Source: Modestobacter marinus
GTDB lineage: Bacteria > Actinomycetota > Actinomycetes > Mycobacteriales > Geodermatophilaceae
Reading direction: 5' to 3'
NCBI RefSeq assembly: GCF_019799945.1
Contig: NZ_JABGCH010000028.1
Location: forward strand, 1-55,972
DNA length: 55,972 bases
In this document: one piece after another, positions 1 through 10,713 of the stretch
Layout: each line of letters opens with the position of its first letter
Position numbering within the stretch: the first letter of the stretch is position 1
Notes under the pieces: generated by a model
Told to the model about the DNA's origin: nothing
The model's database searches: none
What the model saw: the letters and a program-made list of their open reading frames with translations, nothing else
Translations under genes and position numbers: made by a program

Positions 1-251
1 CTGCCCTCCTCGGCGAGGGCGTCGAGGTTGGGCGTGGCCGCCCGGCCCAGGAAGTCGGGGTCGAAGCCGTCCCAGTCGATGAGCACCAGGTGTCCGGAAG
101 CCCGGTCGGCATCGTCAGGTGGGGCGGCGGCGGCCGGAGACGGGGCCGCCGCGACGGCGACACCGGCGGCCACCGCCGCGGCGAGGCACACGGCGGCAGG
201 CCTGACGGGAGCCGCGGCCGGTTGCCGTGAGGACAGTGCCGGAATGGCCAC
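1..251 (-). CDS. Secreted type I phosphodiesterase / alkaline phosphatase superfamily protein, 5' part only
   Basis: Partial gene running off the left edge of the window; about 83 codons are present. It starts with GTG at 251, preceded on the minus strand by GGAGAG seven bases upstream. The first ~45 residues are a signal peptide (Arg near the start, a long Ala/Val core, then an APSPAAAAPP cleavage region). The mature start reads HLVLIDWDGFDPDFLG followed by RAATPNLDALAEEG, the usual N-terminal metal-site and 'TPNLDALAEEG' segment of nucleotide pyrophosphatase/phosphodiesterases, where the DxDG region holds metal and the Thr of ATPN is normally the nucleophile. An exported phosphoesterase is therefore likely; the substrate cannot be told from this fragment. 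Confidence 0.72.
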   Translation of the reverse strand, partial: MAIPALSSRQPAAAPVRPAAVCLAAAVAAGVAVAAAPSPAAAAPPDDADRASGHLVLIDWDGFDPDFLGRAATPNLDALAEEG

Positions 252-429
252 GGTCGTTCTCTCCAGGAGCGTGGAAGGCGCGGAGCCCCAGCATGGACGT
301 CGACGACCGGGTCAGCGCCAGCCAAGTCGGGCGGGTCGATGCCGAGCTGGTCCCAGGACGACTCCCGACCACGCCGGCGGCGAGATCCTCGCGAGCCCAC
401 CGCGGCGAGCGCGGGGAGACGCGGTGATG

Positions 430-760
430 CGCACGCGTGAGGACCGTCCTCGGTCGAGGACGCCCCGAGGGGTGACAGCACGGCGGCGCGCGACGAAGCC
501 GAGGACGTGGGCGCTGGAGCGGTCCAGCCAGGGCACGTCATCGACGACGAGCAGGAGCGGCCCCGTCGCCGTGTCGTCTGCCGCACGAGTTCCAGGACGG
601 CGGCCGACACCGGGAGCAGCGGAGGCGGCGGGCCCGCGCCCAGACCGAGGGCGACGAGAAGCCCTTCCTGGTGGGCTCGTGGAAGTGCGATGAGGTCCCT
701 GGTCCTGCCCTCGGCCGCCGGCGTCGCGATCCGCACGTCCTGGTCAGTCACCGGGCCGTC
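430..760 (-). pseudogene. Decayed LuxR/MalT-type ATPase regulator fragment
   Basis: No intact reading frame fills 252-869. On the minus strand one frame reads LPRAHQEGLLVALGLGAGPP and continues as LLPVSAAVLELV; a second frame, about 30 codons further on, reads GPLLLVVDDVPWLDRSSAHV then LGFVARR. Together these match the Walker B part ('LLVVDDVPWLD') of the large AAA-ATPase LuxR regulators (MalT/LAL type), with a frameshift between them and no N-terminal P-loop or C-terminal HTH visible. This looks like a remnant of a ~900-residue regulator reduced to ~110 codons. No function is expected. The rest of 252-869 shows nothing else I recognise. Confidence 0.5.
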
Positions 761-869
761 CGAGGACGCCGGCCGATCGATGCGGTCACGCCCGCCGCAC
801 GGAGCACTCACTCCGCCCCGCTCCCGCCACGGCCGGCGCCGCTTCACGTCGACGTGCTCCTCGGCCGCG

Positions 870-1796
870 TCAGGTGACCGGTGGCGGGACCCCGTCGAGG
901 GTCGCGGCCAGGACCGGGTCCCAGTCACAGGCCGCGCAGGCCGAACGGACGGCTGATCGGGCGAACGTCACCGCCGTCCGGTGGGGATCCTCGGTCCGGC
1001 GCACGTCGTCCCAGTCCAGGAGGAACTCGCCGAGGCTCGGCTCCCAGCGGGCCGCCGGCGGCTCCAGGAGGGCATCCGAGTAGCCGGAAGGCGCCGGGTG
1101 CGCGTAGGAGTAGAAGGCCGCGCGGGGGTGGCGCTCGTCCCCGGGCCACCACCCGATCGCGACCTCCTGGGCGTCCATCGAGTTCCGCATGATGAACGCC
1201 TGGGACGGCGGCTCGGCCGTCCGACCCGAGAAGAGGCTCACCGCCAGGTCGAACGACCCCCACCAGGCGTTGAGGGGTGTCGAGCGACCCCGGTAGGGAG
1301 CGCGTACCTCGGCCAGGACCAGGGCCGCCTGGGTCGCCGCGGTGAAGTAGGTCTGCACCTGATCCGGCTCGTACGTGGCGTGCTCGTCGTCCTCGTCCAG
1401 CGGTGTGGACCAGGAGGTCTCCTGCGGACGCGGGTCGAACGTCAGTGGTCCGACCATCGTGCGGAGGGTGCCGAGGAGCTCGCGGGTCACCTCTCCCACG
1501 GACCGGTGAGGGGTGAGGGGGATCACCCGCCGCCGTCCGTCGCTGTGCTCGACGACCGCGTCGTGCTCGTGGAGGTCCAGGGCGACGACCAGGACTCCCG
1601 ATCCGTCAGGGGCCGGAAGAGGCTGGGTTTCCCAGCCGCGCGCGGTCAGGCGCAGGGCGGCGTGCTGCAGCTGTGGCTCCGGGGGAGCGAGACGAGCCGA
1701 CAGCTTGCCCAGGACCTGGGTGTGGCCATGGACGGTGTCGCAGGTCGCCTGCCACTGCTCGAGGGGGAGGGCGGGCCATTCCCGTGCGAGAGGCAC
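870..1796 (-). CDS. DUF5996 family protein
   Basis: 308 residues beginning with GTG at 1796; no Shine-Dalgarno sequence is visible and a TACCTT element lies five bases upstream, so translation may be leaderless. The protein matches the DUF5996 family along its length: N-terminal WPALPLEQWQATCDTVHGHT, a central 'NAWWGSFDLAVSLFSGR' segment (about residues 176-192), a 'GWWPGDE' turn, 'AFYSYAHPAP', and the terminal 'EFLLDWDDVR'. These Trp/His-rich blocks are the family hallmarks. It is predicted to be cytoplasmic, with no signal peptide or membrane segment. The biochemical function of DUF5996 is unknown and the neighbours give no clue. Confidence 0.8.
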   Translation of the reverse strand: MPLAREWPALPLEQWQATCDTVHGHTQVLGKLSARLAPPEPQLQHAALRLTARGWETQPLPAPDGSGVLVVALDLHEHDAVVEHSDGRRRVIPLTPHRSVGEVTRELLGTLRTMVGPLTFDPRPQETSWSTPLDEDDEHATYEPDQVQTYFTAATQAALVLAEVRAPYRGRSTPLNAWWGSFDLAVSLFSGRTAEPPSQAFIMRNSMDAQEVAIGWWPGDERHPRAAFYSYAHPAPSGYSDALLEPPAARWEPSLGEFLLDWDDVRRTEDPHRTAVTFARSAVRSACAACDWDPVLAATLDGVPPPVT

Positions 1797-2092
1797 GAGC
1801 CAAGGTAACGCCGATCGGGCCGGCTCGCGCCTTGCATCAGCACGGCCGGGTGACGCCAGGCGGCGAACCGCACCACCGCGCTGATCGGGAGCCGACTTCG
1901 TGCTCCTCCACGAGGCCGGGGACGCCGGCGCCGGCAGTGCTCCGACAGCAGGTCTGGCCCCTCGCCGCTGGACGGGTTGCCCTCCCGCCCTGGACCGTCA
2001 CATGACCGACGCGGCGCGCGGCTGCACCGGGTCAGTCTGGGTCCCCGGAGCCGGGCCTCCGCCCCGGCGCGTGCCGGCAGACAGGACGCACC

Positions 2093-2491
2093 ATGACCGA
2101 CGAGCTGATCGTCTCGGAGAGCGCCCAGGGCGTCGCCTCGACCGTCGAGCGGTTGGCCGCGGCCCTGCGGACTCGGGGGGTGACGCTGTTCGCAACGATC
2201 GACCACGCCGCGGGTGCTCGCGCAGCCGGGCTGCAGCTGGACGACGAGGTGCTCCTGGTCTTCGGTGATCCAGCAGTCGGCACGGCGTTGATGGTCGCCG
2301 ACCCGCGGGCCGGGATGGACCTGCCGCTACGGATGCTCTTCTGGAGCAGGGACGGCGTGACCCGGGTCGGGTACCCGGACCCCCACACGCTCGCCGACCG
2401 CTATCGCCTCGGAGGCGAGCTCGCCACGCTGGAGAAGCTCCGCGGGTTGCTCGAGCAGCTGACCACGGAAGTCGGTGCGCGGCCTCGATGA
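2093..2491 (+). CDS. DUF302 domain protein
   Basis: 132 residues, ATG start with AGGA six bases upstream. Residues ~10-105 match DUF302: an N-terminal 'SAQGVASTVERLAAALRTRG' helix, 'LFATIDHAAGARAAGL', and 'LLVFGDPAVGTALMVADPRA' then 'LPLRMLFW'. This family is a small alpha/beta fold often found near redox and metal-stress genes. It is predicted to be a soluble cytoplasmic protein. Its position about 0.5 kb upstream of the copper operon, on the same strand, fits that pattern, but an independent terminator-like hairpin lies between them, so it is not part of that operon. Confidence 0.8.
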   Translation: MTDELIVSESAQGVASTVERLAAALRTRGVTLFATIDHAAGARAAGLQLDDEVLLVFGDPAVGTALMVADPRAGMDLPLRMLFWSRDGVTRVGYPDPHTLADRYRLGGELATLEKLRGLLEQLTTEVGARPR

Positions 2492-2806
2492 GGTTGCCGG
2501 ACGCGCAGACAGGCCGTGGAGACGACTGGAGAACCGGTCCGGCGGCCACGATCCGCGGCTCCAGCAGGTCGCCCGCTCCCGCACCTCGTCGCGTACTTCC
2601 TCGGTGCCGCCATGACTCTCGTCCTCCCGGCTGAGAGCCGCCATCGGGCCCGGCGCCGGACAGCCGGGCCCCGCCCCTCGACCTCGATCGCCGTGATGAC
2701 CAGCCGGGCTTGACATGGTCGGGCCTCGGCTGGTCATCCGGCATGACGCGGGACATCAGTCCGGTATGTCCTGAGCCAGAGCAACGTCAGCTCGGCAGTG
2801 TGCCCG

Positions 2807-2838
2807 AGGGGCCGTTCCGGGGATCCGGAACGGCCCCT
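2807..2838 (+). terminator. Strong hairpin in the 2492-3033 intergenic region
   Basis: A perfect 14-base-pair stem (AGGGGCCGTTCCGG pairing with CCGGAACGGCCCCT) closes a four-base GGAT loop and is followed by TTCTC. It has the form of an intrinsic terminator lacking a full U-tract, as is common in high-GC actinobacteria. It lies about 315 bases after the DUF302 stop, so the transcript it ends is unclear. I see no coding sequence in 2492-2806. Confidence 0.6.
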
Positions 2839-2973
2839 TCTCGCCTCGGAGCCGAACGCCGTCGGCCGCGGATCTGTGAGGCGGCTGGCTTGCGTCGGTC
2901 GAGCCGGGTGGCGGCGCGGATGTCGGCTCGGCGAGCGCGACGGCCCAGTGCCTGAGACGGGCGCCACACCCCC

Positions 2974-3002
2974 TTGCGCGTAGTACCCCCGGGGGGTACA
3001 CA
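2974..3002 (+). promoter_or_regulatory. Copper operon promoter with CsoR operator in the spacer
   Basis: A -35-like TTGCGC (2974-2979) and a -10-like TACACA (2997-3002) are separated by exactly 17 bases. The spacer is filled by the inverted repeat GTACCCCCGGGGGGTAC (2983-2999), which has the form of CsoR operators (TACCCC...GGGGTA). Copper-free CsoR bound here would block RNA polymerase; Cu(I) binding releases it. The assignment follows from the csoR gene in the operon. Confidence 0.65.
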
Positions 3003-3011
3003 TAGCCATGC

Positions 3012-3028
3012 ATACCACAGGGGGGTAT
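3012..3028 (+). promoter_or_regulatory. Second CsoR-type operator
   Basis: ATACCACAGGGGGGTAT is a second, less perfect copy of the CsoR-type inverted repeat. It begins 12 bases after the first operator ends and lies just upstream of the copper chaperone start. Two sites suggest cooperative or tandem tetramer binding over the promoter and the initial transcribed region. Confidence 0.55.
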
Positions 3029-3051
3029 CCAGCATGAAGAGGAGGACGCCG

Positions 3052-3261
3052 ATGAGCGCCAGCCACTACCGGGTGACCGGGATGACGTGCGGTCACTGCG
3101 CCAGCGCGGTGACCGAGGAGGTCGTGAAGATCCCGGGCGTCACCGGTGTGCAGGTCGACGTGGCCGCCGGCCGCGTGACCGTCGAGTCCGAGCAGCCGCT
3201 GGCCACCAACGCGGTCGCCGCGGCGGTCGACGAGGCCGGCTACGAGGTCGTGCCTGGCTGA
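3052..3261 (+). CDS. copZ: Copper chaperone, HMA domain (CopZ-like)
   Basis: 69 residues consisting of a single heavy-metal-associated domain. The metal-binding motif GMTCGHC is near residues 10-16, with Cys13 and Cys16 as the Cu(I) ligands. The ferredoxin-like betaalphabeta pattern follows ('VTGVQVDVAAGRVTVES', 'VDEAGYEV'). ATG 3052 is chosen because GGAGG ends seven bases upstream; an in-frame ATG at 3034 has no ribosome site. It would carry Cu(I) in the cytoplasm to the P-type ATPase encoded downstream. It is the first gene of the CsoR-controlled operon, and a strong hairpin follows it. Confidence 0.9.
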   Translation: MSASHYRVTGMTCGHCASAVTEEVVKIPGVTGVQVDVAAGRVTVESEQPLATNAVAAAVDEAGYEVVPG

Positions 3262-3270
3262 TCGGAAGCC

Positions 3271-3311
3271 GGGTGGAGCGCCGGATCCGGCGAGGAGCCG
3301 GCGCTCCACCC
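3271..3311 (+). terminator. Hairpin between copZ and csoR
   Basis: A perfect 14-base-pair stem (GGGTGGAGCGCCGG with CCGGCGCTCCACCC) encloses a 13-base loop. There is no U-tract. It may act as a partial terminator or RNA-processing/stability element that gives more copZ than downstream mRNA. Confidence 0.5.
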
Positions 3312-3367
3312 ACCCGGCGCCTAGAGCACCGCAATCCCCACCCCAGCTGAGGTCCGAGGAGGACGAC

Positions 3368-3649
3368 ATGGCCGGCTACACCCACGCGAAGGACGAGCAC
3401 CTCAAGCGGCTGCGCCGCATCGAGGGGCAGATCCGCGGACTGCAGCGGATGGTCGAAGGCGACCAGTACTGCATCGACATCCTCACCCAGGTGTCCGCGG
3501 CGACCCGCGCGCTGCAGTCGTTCTCCCTCGGGCTGCTCGACGAGCACCTGGCCGGCTGCGTGGTCGACGCCGCCCAGAAGGGCGGCCCCGAGGCCGACGA
3601 GAAGGTCCGCGAGGCCTCCGAGGCGATCGCCCGCCTCGTCCGCTCCTGA
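3368..3649 (+). CDS. csoR: Copper-sensing transcriptional repressor CsoR
   Basis: 93 residues, the usual CsoR/RcnR length, ATG start with GAGGAGG eight bases upstream. The all-helical DUF156 fold is clear: 'HLKRLRRIEGQIRGLQRMVE' in helix 1 and 'DILTQVSAATRALQSFSLGL' in helix 2. The Cu(I) ligands Cys35, His60 and Cys64 are present in the W-X-Y pattern C-H-C that separates CsoR from the nickel and formaldehyde sensors. It should repress this operon by binding the GC-rich inverted repeats at 2983-2999 and 3012-3028 and let go when it binds Cu(I), giving autoregulation. Confidence 0.92.
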   Translation: MAGYTHAKDEHLKRLRRIEGQIRGLQRMVEGDQYCIDILTQVSAATRALQSFSLGLLDEHLAGCVVDAAQKGGPEADEKVREASEAIARLVRS

Positions 3650-3665
3650 CGGAGGACGACCTGCG

Positions 3666-4670
3666 ATGAACACCCCCACCAAGCTCGGCGTCTACGCCCT
3701 CGGGCTGATCGCCGTCTTCGGCGCGGCCGCCGGCATCGGTTCGGCGGTCGGCCCCCTCGGCGGGTCCACCCAGGACAGTTCCACCCACGGCACCGCCAGC
3801 CACGACACTGCTGCCCCCACCCAGTCGCACCCGGAGTTCCCGATGGACACCAGCGCACAGCACGCCTCCGCCGCCCACCTGCCCGCCGGCCTGCAGATCT
3901 CCCAGGACGGCTACACCCTCGACGTCCCCGACTCCCTCCCTGCGGGGGCGGCCACCCCCGTGTCGTTCCGGATCCTGGGCCCCGGGGGGCGGCCGGTGAC
4001 CGCCTACGACACCGCCCACGACGAGGATCTGCACCTGATCGCGGTGCGCCGGGACCTCACCGGCTACCAGCACGTCCACCCGCAGTTGGCCGCCGACGGC
4101 ACCTGGTCGATCCCACTGGACCTGACCGCCGGCACCTGGCGGCTGTTCGCCGACTTCGACCCTGCGGGCGAGGACGCCGCGCTCGTCCTGGGCGCCGATG
4201 TCGCCGTGGCCGGCGACTACGCGCCGCAGCCGCTGCCCGAGCCCTCGACCACGGCCGTCGTCGACGGGTACACCGTCACCCTCGACGGCCGGTTGGCCCC
4301 GGGGCAGGAGTCCGAGCTGATCCTGTCGGTCGCCCGGGACGGTGCGCCGGTCACCGACCTGCAGCCCTACATGGCCGCCTACGGACACCTGGTCGCCCTG
4401 CGCGACGGTGACCTGGCCTACCTGCACGTCCACCCGGCCGGTGCCCCCGGCGACGGCACCACCGCCCCAGGCCCGGACATCACCTTCTACGCCACCGCAC
4501 CCTCGGCCGGGAACTACCGGCTGTTCCTGGACTTCCGGCACGGCGACGTGGTCCACACCGCCGAGTTCACCGTCCGCGCCGGCGACACCGCCGCCGCTGC
4601 GACCGGCACCCAGGTGCCCACCACCGAGGGTGCCGACGGACACGGCGACGCCGACCACGCCCACGGCTGA
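3666..4670 (+). CDS. Membrane-anchored His-rich extracytoplasmic protein of copper operon
   Basis: 334 residues. A short cytoplasmic start (MNTPTKLG) leads into one hydrophobic segment (about 6-30) and a His-rich linker (about residues 40-75, with [23 protein letters not shown]). Two similar beta-sandwich units follow: the first around '[20 protein letters not shown] ' to '[11 protein letters not shown]' and the second around '[20 protein letters not shown]' to '[13 protein letters not shown]'. It also ends in a His-rich tail ([13 protein letters not shown]). The paired HxHP motifs and the location between csoR and the copper ATPase suggest a periplasm-side copper-binding protein. I know this type of gene from actinobacterial copper loci, but no defined biochemical role. 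Confidence 0.75.
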   Translation: MNTPTKLGVYALGLIAVFGAAAGIGSAVGPLGGSTQDSSTHGTASHDTAAPTQSHPEFPMDTSAQHASAAHLPAGLQISQDGYTLDVPDSLPAGAATPVSFRILGPGGRPVTAYDTAHDEDLHLIAVRRDLTGYQHVHPQLAADGTWSIPLDLTAGTWRLFADFDPAGEDAALVLGADVAVAGDYAPQPLPEPSTTAVVDGYTVTLDGRLAPGQESELILSVARDGAPVTDLQPYMAAYGHLVALRDGDLAYLHVHPAGAPGDGTTAPGPDITFYATAPSAGNYRLFLDFRHGDVVHTAEFTVRAGDTAAAATGTQVPTTEGADGHGDADHAHG

Positions 4671-4711
4671 CGACCGGTCCTGACCACCGCGCGCACGTCT
4701 GGAGGACGACG

Positions 4712-7057
<2,346 letters not shown>

Positions 7058-7154
7058 CCCCGCAGCCCGTCCCGTCCACGCCGGCGGAACGGTCACGGCC
7101 ACCGACACCGGTCAGACATCCACCTGTCCGTACCACCCGTCTCGAGGAGCAGTG

Positions 7155-7724
7155 ATGGACCACTCGATGCACACCCAGCGCCCCACCGGCGCCGCCCTGA
7201 CCCGGCTCGCTGTCAGCGCCACGCTGCACTGCCTCACCGGCTGTGCCATCGGCGAGGTCCTCGGCATGGTCATCGGCACCGCGCTGGGCTGGTCGGACCT
7301 GCAGACGATCGTGCTCGCGATCGCCCTGGCGTTCGTCTTCGGCTACTCCTTCACCATCGGCCCGGTCATGCGCTCGGGCCTGTCGCTGCGCGCGGCGATC
7401 CCGGTGGCGCTGGCCGCCGACACCATCTCCATCACCGTCATGGAGATCGTCGACAACGCCGTCCTGCTGGCCGTGCCCGGCGCGATGGACGCTCATCTGG
7501 ACAGCTGGCTGTTCTGGGGCGCGCTGGCCTTCGCCCTCGCGGTCGCGTTCGTCGTCACCCTGCCGATCAACCGCTGGCTGATCAGCCGCGGCAAGGGCCA
7601 CGCCGTGGTGCACGCCTACCACGGCAGCGGGCACGGAGAGGGGCACGGGAACGGGCACGCGGCCGATGAGCACCAGGCGAGCGGCGCACGCGGCCAGGGG
7701 CAGGAGGGACGCGCCCACCACTGA
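7155..7724 (+). CDS. DUF4396 multi-pass membrane protein with His-rich tail
   Basis: 189 residues; ATG 7155 is preceded by AGGAG. The body matches DUF4396: 'ATLHCLTGCAIGEVLGMVIG' (HCxxGC-E pattern), 'FVFGYSFTIGPVMRSGLSLR', 'ALAADTISITVMEIVDNAVL' and 'FVVTLPINRWLISRGKGHAV', making four predicted helices. The C-terminus (about 160-180) is a His/Gly run (HGSGHGEGHGNGHAADEH). Conserved Cys, Met, Glu and His inside the membrane, plus the tail, point to a metal-linked role, and the family often sits next to copper or other heavy-metal genes. It follows copA by about 100 bases and is probably co-transcribed. The exact function is unknown. Confidence 0.8.
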   Translation: MDHSMHTQRPTGAALTRLAVSATLHCLTGCAIGEVLGMVIGTALGWSDLQTIVLAIALAFVFGYSFTIGPVMRSGLSLRAAIPVALAADTISITVMEIVDNAVLLAVPGAMDAHLDSWLFWGALAFALAVAFVVTLPINRWLISRGKGHAVVHAYHGSGHGEGHGNGHAADEHQASGARGQGQEGRAHH

Positions 7725-7735
7725 GGTCGGCGCCG

Positions 7736-7762
7736 GCACCTGCCCGTGCTCACGGCAGGTGC
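7736..7762 (+). terminator. Hairpin after the DUF4396 gene
   Basis: A nine-base-pair stem, GCACCTGCC with GGCAGGTGC, and a nine-base loop, 11 bases after the stop codon. There is no U-tract. It may end the core copper transcript or reduce read-through into the hydrolase gene. Confidence 0.45.
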
Positions 7763-7903
7763 ACCTAGGCGGCCTTCTCGGCGTCGCCGGTGACCGCCCT
7801 TCCGGCCTGGTCACGACCGGAAACCCGGCGGTTGCACCGGTGCCGCCCCCCAGCGGCGAAGCATCAGTGCCAGCCCGACCAGCCCGCCCACCAGGAGACC
7901 CTG

Positions 7904-9271
7904 ATGACGACCACGATTCCGGCCATCCCCGCCGCCACGACCGACGGCCGTGGGGGCGGCCCCATCCGCCGGATCATCGCCGGTGCGCTGATCACCGGCG
8001 CCGCGAGTGCTGCGCTGCTCACCCTGGTGGTCTTCGCCGGAGCACGCGAGCACGTCATCACCGGGTCGGCGCTGCTGGGGTTCGCGGTCGGCTGGGTGGT
8101 CCTCGCGGTGCTGTCGGCCCGGATGACCGACCAGCCGCAGCGCTGGGCATGGGTACCGGCTGCCGGACTGGCCGCCGCCGGGCTGGGGCTGCTGGTCCTC
8201 GCGCCGGGCGACCGGGCGCTGACCGCCGCCGGATGGGTGTGGCCGCCGGTCCTGCTCGCGCTCGCCGTCTGGATGGGCTCCCGAGTGCGCCGCCGCCTGG
8301 CCGCCGGCCGGGGCCGCTGGCTGCTCTACCCAGTCGTGGCCCTCACCGCCCTGGCAGCCCTCGGCGGCGCGGTCGAGACCGTCGGGCTCGCCGCCGATCA
8401 GCGCAGCCACGCCATGCCCGGGGAGACCTACGACGTCGGCGGCTACCGGCTGCACCTGACCTGCACCGGCTCCGGCAGCCCCACCGTCGTGCTACAGAGC
8501 GGGCTCGGCGCGACGTCGGCCAGCTGGGCCCAGATCGTGCCGGCCGTGGCCGGCACCACCCGGGTGTGCGCCTACGACCGCGCCGGGCAGGGCTGGAGCG
8601 AGGACGGACCCCACGAGCAGGACGGGATCGCCGCCGCCACCGACCTGCACACCCTGCTGGACCGCGCGGGGGAGAACGGCCCCTACGTGCTCGTCGGGCA
8701 CTCCATCGGCGGGGACCACGCGATACCCTACGCCGCCCGCTACCCCGAGCAGGTCGCCGGCATGGTGCTGCTCGACGCCACCGACCCCTACCGCGCCACC
8801 GGCGCCGATGCGGCCTCCGCCGAGGCGCCCAGCGCGGTCGCCCTGCTGCCCAGCGTCGCGCGTCTGGGCATCGGGCGGCTGCTGCCGACCTCGTTCTGGT
8901 CGACCCTGCCCGAGCCGGCCGCCGCGCAGGTGAAGGCGTTCTCCTCCAGTCCCCGTGGCCAGCGCAACACCCGTGACGAGTACGCCACCATTCCCGCGCT
9001 GCTGTTCCAGGCGCAGACGCTGACCACCCTGGGCAGCACGCCCCTGGTGGTGCTCACCGCCGCCGGACACGAGTCGGACGCGGTCTGGAACGCCGGCCAG
9101 GAGCAGATGGCGGCGCTGTCGACGAACAGCAGCCATCGTTCCGCGGACGCCCCCCACGCCGGCCTGCTCGACGAGGAACGCGGCGCCGCCGCCTCCGTGC
9201 AGGCCATCGACGACGTCGTCCGTGCCGTGCGCACCGGCCAGGGTGCTGACGATGCACGCGCTCCGCGCTAG
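7904..9271 (+). CDS. Membrane-anchored alpha/beta hydrolase
   Basis: 455 residues. ATG 7904 is used because AGGAG lies six bases upstream. The N-terminal ~175 residues hold four or five hydrophobic helices ('RIIAGALITGAASAALLTLV', 'GSALLGFAVGWVVLAVL', 'AAGLAAAGLGLLVLA', 'PVVALTALAALGG'). The remaining ~280 residues are an alpha/beta hydrolase domain: 'GYRLHLTCTGSGSPTVVLQS', the nucleophile elbow GHSIGG, 'VAGMVLLDATDP', and a late His (APHAG) as the likely catalytic base. The enzyme domain probably faces outward, next to the last membrane helix. The substrate is unknown. It lies after the copper genes with a hairpin between, so its link to copper is uncertain. Confidence 0.82.
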   Translation: MTTTIPAIPAATTDGRGGGPIRRIIAGALITGAASAALLTLVVFAGAREHVITGSALLGFAVGWVVLAVLSARMTDQPQRWAWVPAAGLAAAGLGLLVLAPGDRALTAAGWVWPPVLLALAVWMGSRVRRRLAAGRGRWLLYPVVALTALAALGGAVETVGLAADQRSHAMPGETYDVGGYRLHLTCTGSGSPTVVLQSGLGATSASWAQIVPAVAGTTRVCAYDRAGQGWSEDGPHEQDGIAAATDLHTLLDRAGENGPYVLVGHSIGGDHAIPYAARYPEQVAGMVLLDATDPYRATGADAASAEAPSAVALLPSVARLGIGRLLPTSFWSTLPEPAAAQVKAFSSSPRGQRNTRDEYATIPALLFQAQTLTTLGSTPLVVLTAAGHESDAVWNAGQEQMAALSTNSSHRSADAPHAGLLDEERGAAASVQAIDDVVRAVRTGQGADDARAPR

Positions 9272-9534
9272 ATGTACCCAGCCATCAGGTTGGTGACAGG
9301 CGGCTGATGGAGGGCAGGCCGACGACGGGCTCCCGCAACTGGGCGTTCCAAGCAGGCACTGGTCGACTCAGGTGGCCTGTTGCTCGCCTGCGTCCGGGTC
9401 GCGGCGAACCCGGCGCCGGGGGAGCCCACCGATCGGCTGTCGCCGCGGTGCCGAGGTGCTCGGCTACGAGGGGGTGGTCGCGCTCGAGGCCCGGCGGGTG
9501 ACCCGGCGGATGCCCCGACCGCTCTTCGGCCAGT

Positions 9535-10593
9535 TCATGCCGGCCGGCCGGTGGGACCGGGCTCGACCACCTGACGTGTGGCTGCGCTGGTGCGTGCTGC
9601 ATCGAGCACCTCGAGGGCGGCGACTGCGTCCCAGGGGTCGACCGGGGGCGGTCCTTCCCCACGGACGGCGCGTGCGAAGCCGGTGTAGAACGCGCTCCAG
9701 TCGCCTTGCTGCGAGGGCACGGGGACGGCGACGCCGCCGCGGTGGACGCTGCCCCACCGGCTCTCGGGGACGGTGCCCCACGCGGCTCCCTCCGACTCGG
9801 GCGTCCGGCCGGTCGTCAGCCGCGCGGTCTGACCGTCGTCATCGGGGACGACCAGGGTGGCAGCAGCGCCGTCGACCCGGAAGCGCGGGCCGACGTCACC
9901 CTGCCGCGCCCAGTTGCCCGTCACGTGCGAGATCGTCCCGCCGTCGTGCCGGAGAGCCACGAAGAAGCCCTCGTCGAACCCGTCTTTCTCCGGTGTCAGG
10001 TGCAGCTCGGCGTAGACCGACCGGACCGGGCCGAAGAGGTGCAGCGCCTGGTCCACTGCGTGGCTGCCCAGGTCCAGCAGCGCCCCACCGCCGGTGACCG
10101 GGAGGCCCTCCGGTTGCGGCGGCTGCTCCATCCGCGACTCGAACAGTCGCACCTCGCCCAGCGCACCGGCGGTGACGACCTGCTGGACAGTCCGGAAGTC
10201 CGCGTCCCACCGACGGTTCTGGTACACGGTCAGCAGGACGCCGGCGCGCTCGGCGGCGAGCGCGGTCTCCCTCGCCGTCGCTGCGTCGCGGGCGAACGGC
10301 TTGTCGCACACGACTGGGAGCCCGAGCCCCACCGCCTCGCGCACGAGCTGGGTGTGGGAGTCGAGGGGTGTGGTCACCACGACCGCGTCCACGCCGACGT
10401 CGGCCAGCTCGGTGAGGCTGCCTGCGATCGGGACTCCGCGGAGATCTGCGGCGAGAGCGGCGCGCCGTTCCGGCGACCGGACCACGACGCCGCCCAGAAC
10501 GCAGCCCTCGGCCCGCCCGATCAACGGTGCGTGGAAGAGACGGCCACCCTTGCCATAGCCGACCAAGCCAATCCGCACTGGCGGCACGCTCAT
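9535..10593 (-). CDS. Gfo/Idh/MocA family NAD(P)-dependent oxidoreductase
   Basis: 352 residues; ATG 10593 with AGGAGGT immediately upstream. The N-terminal Rossmann fold reads RIGLVGYGKGGRLFHAPLI, and the family signature 'GLPVVCDKPFARDAATA' supplies the conserved Lys of the EKP/DKP motif. 'FESRMEQPPQPEG' and 'GGGALLDLGSHAVDQALHLF' form the C-terminal substrate domain, with Asp and His of 'DLGSHAVD' as the usual catalytic region. It most resembles YvaA/YdgJ-like scyllo-inositol or sugar dehydrogenases, so it probably oxidises or reduces a polyol or sugar. It is a single-gene unit with its own promoter about 120 bases upstream. Confidence 0.88.
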   Translation of the reverse strand: MSVPPVRIGLVGYGKGGRLFHAPLIGRAEGCVLGGVVVRSPERRAALAADLRGVPIAGSLTELADVGVDAVVVTTPLDSHTQLVREAVGLGLPVVCDKPFARDAATARETALAAERAGVLLTVYQNRRWDADFRTVQQVVTAGALGEVRLFESRMEQPPQPEGLPVTGGGALLDLGSHAVDQALHLFGPVRSVYAELHLTPEKDGFDEGFFVALRHDGGTISHVTGNWARQGDVGPRFRVDGAAATLVVPDDDGQTARLTTGRTPESEGAAWGTVPESRWGSVHRGGVAVPVPSQQGDWSAFYTGFARAVRGEGPPPVDPWDAVAALEVLDAARTSAATRQVVEPGPTGRPA

Positions 10594-10713
10594 GTGACCT
10601 CCTCCGACGTGCTCACGCCGTTGCGACCCGTCGCCACCACCGCAAGGGATGTTCTTCACCGCGCACTGTGCTCCTGGGCGTCGTCCCGCCGGGCGCCTCC
10701 GACTCCGCGCCGC

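Noticed and set aside
9272-9534. Possible gene between the hydrolase and the MocA-family gene
   Set aside because: No frame has a convincing start or conserved pattern.
9372-10097. Long plus-strand open frames over the MocA-family gene
   Set aside because: They are Arg-rich shadows of the minus-strand gene, with no ribosome site or recognisable domain.
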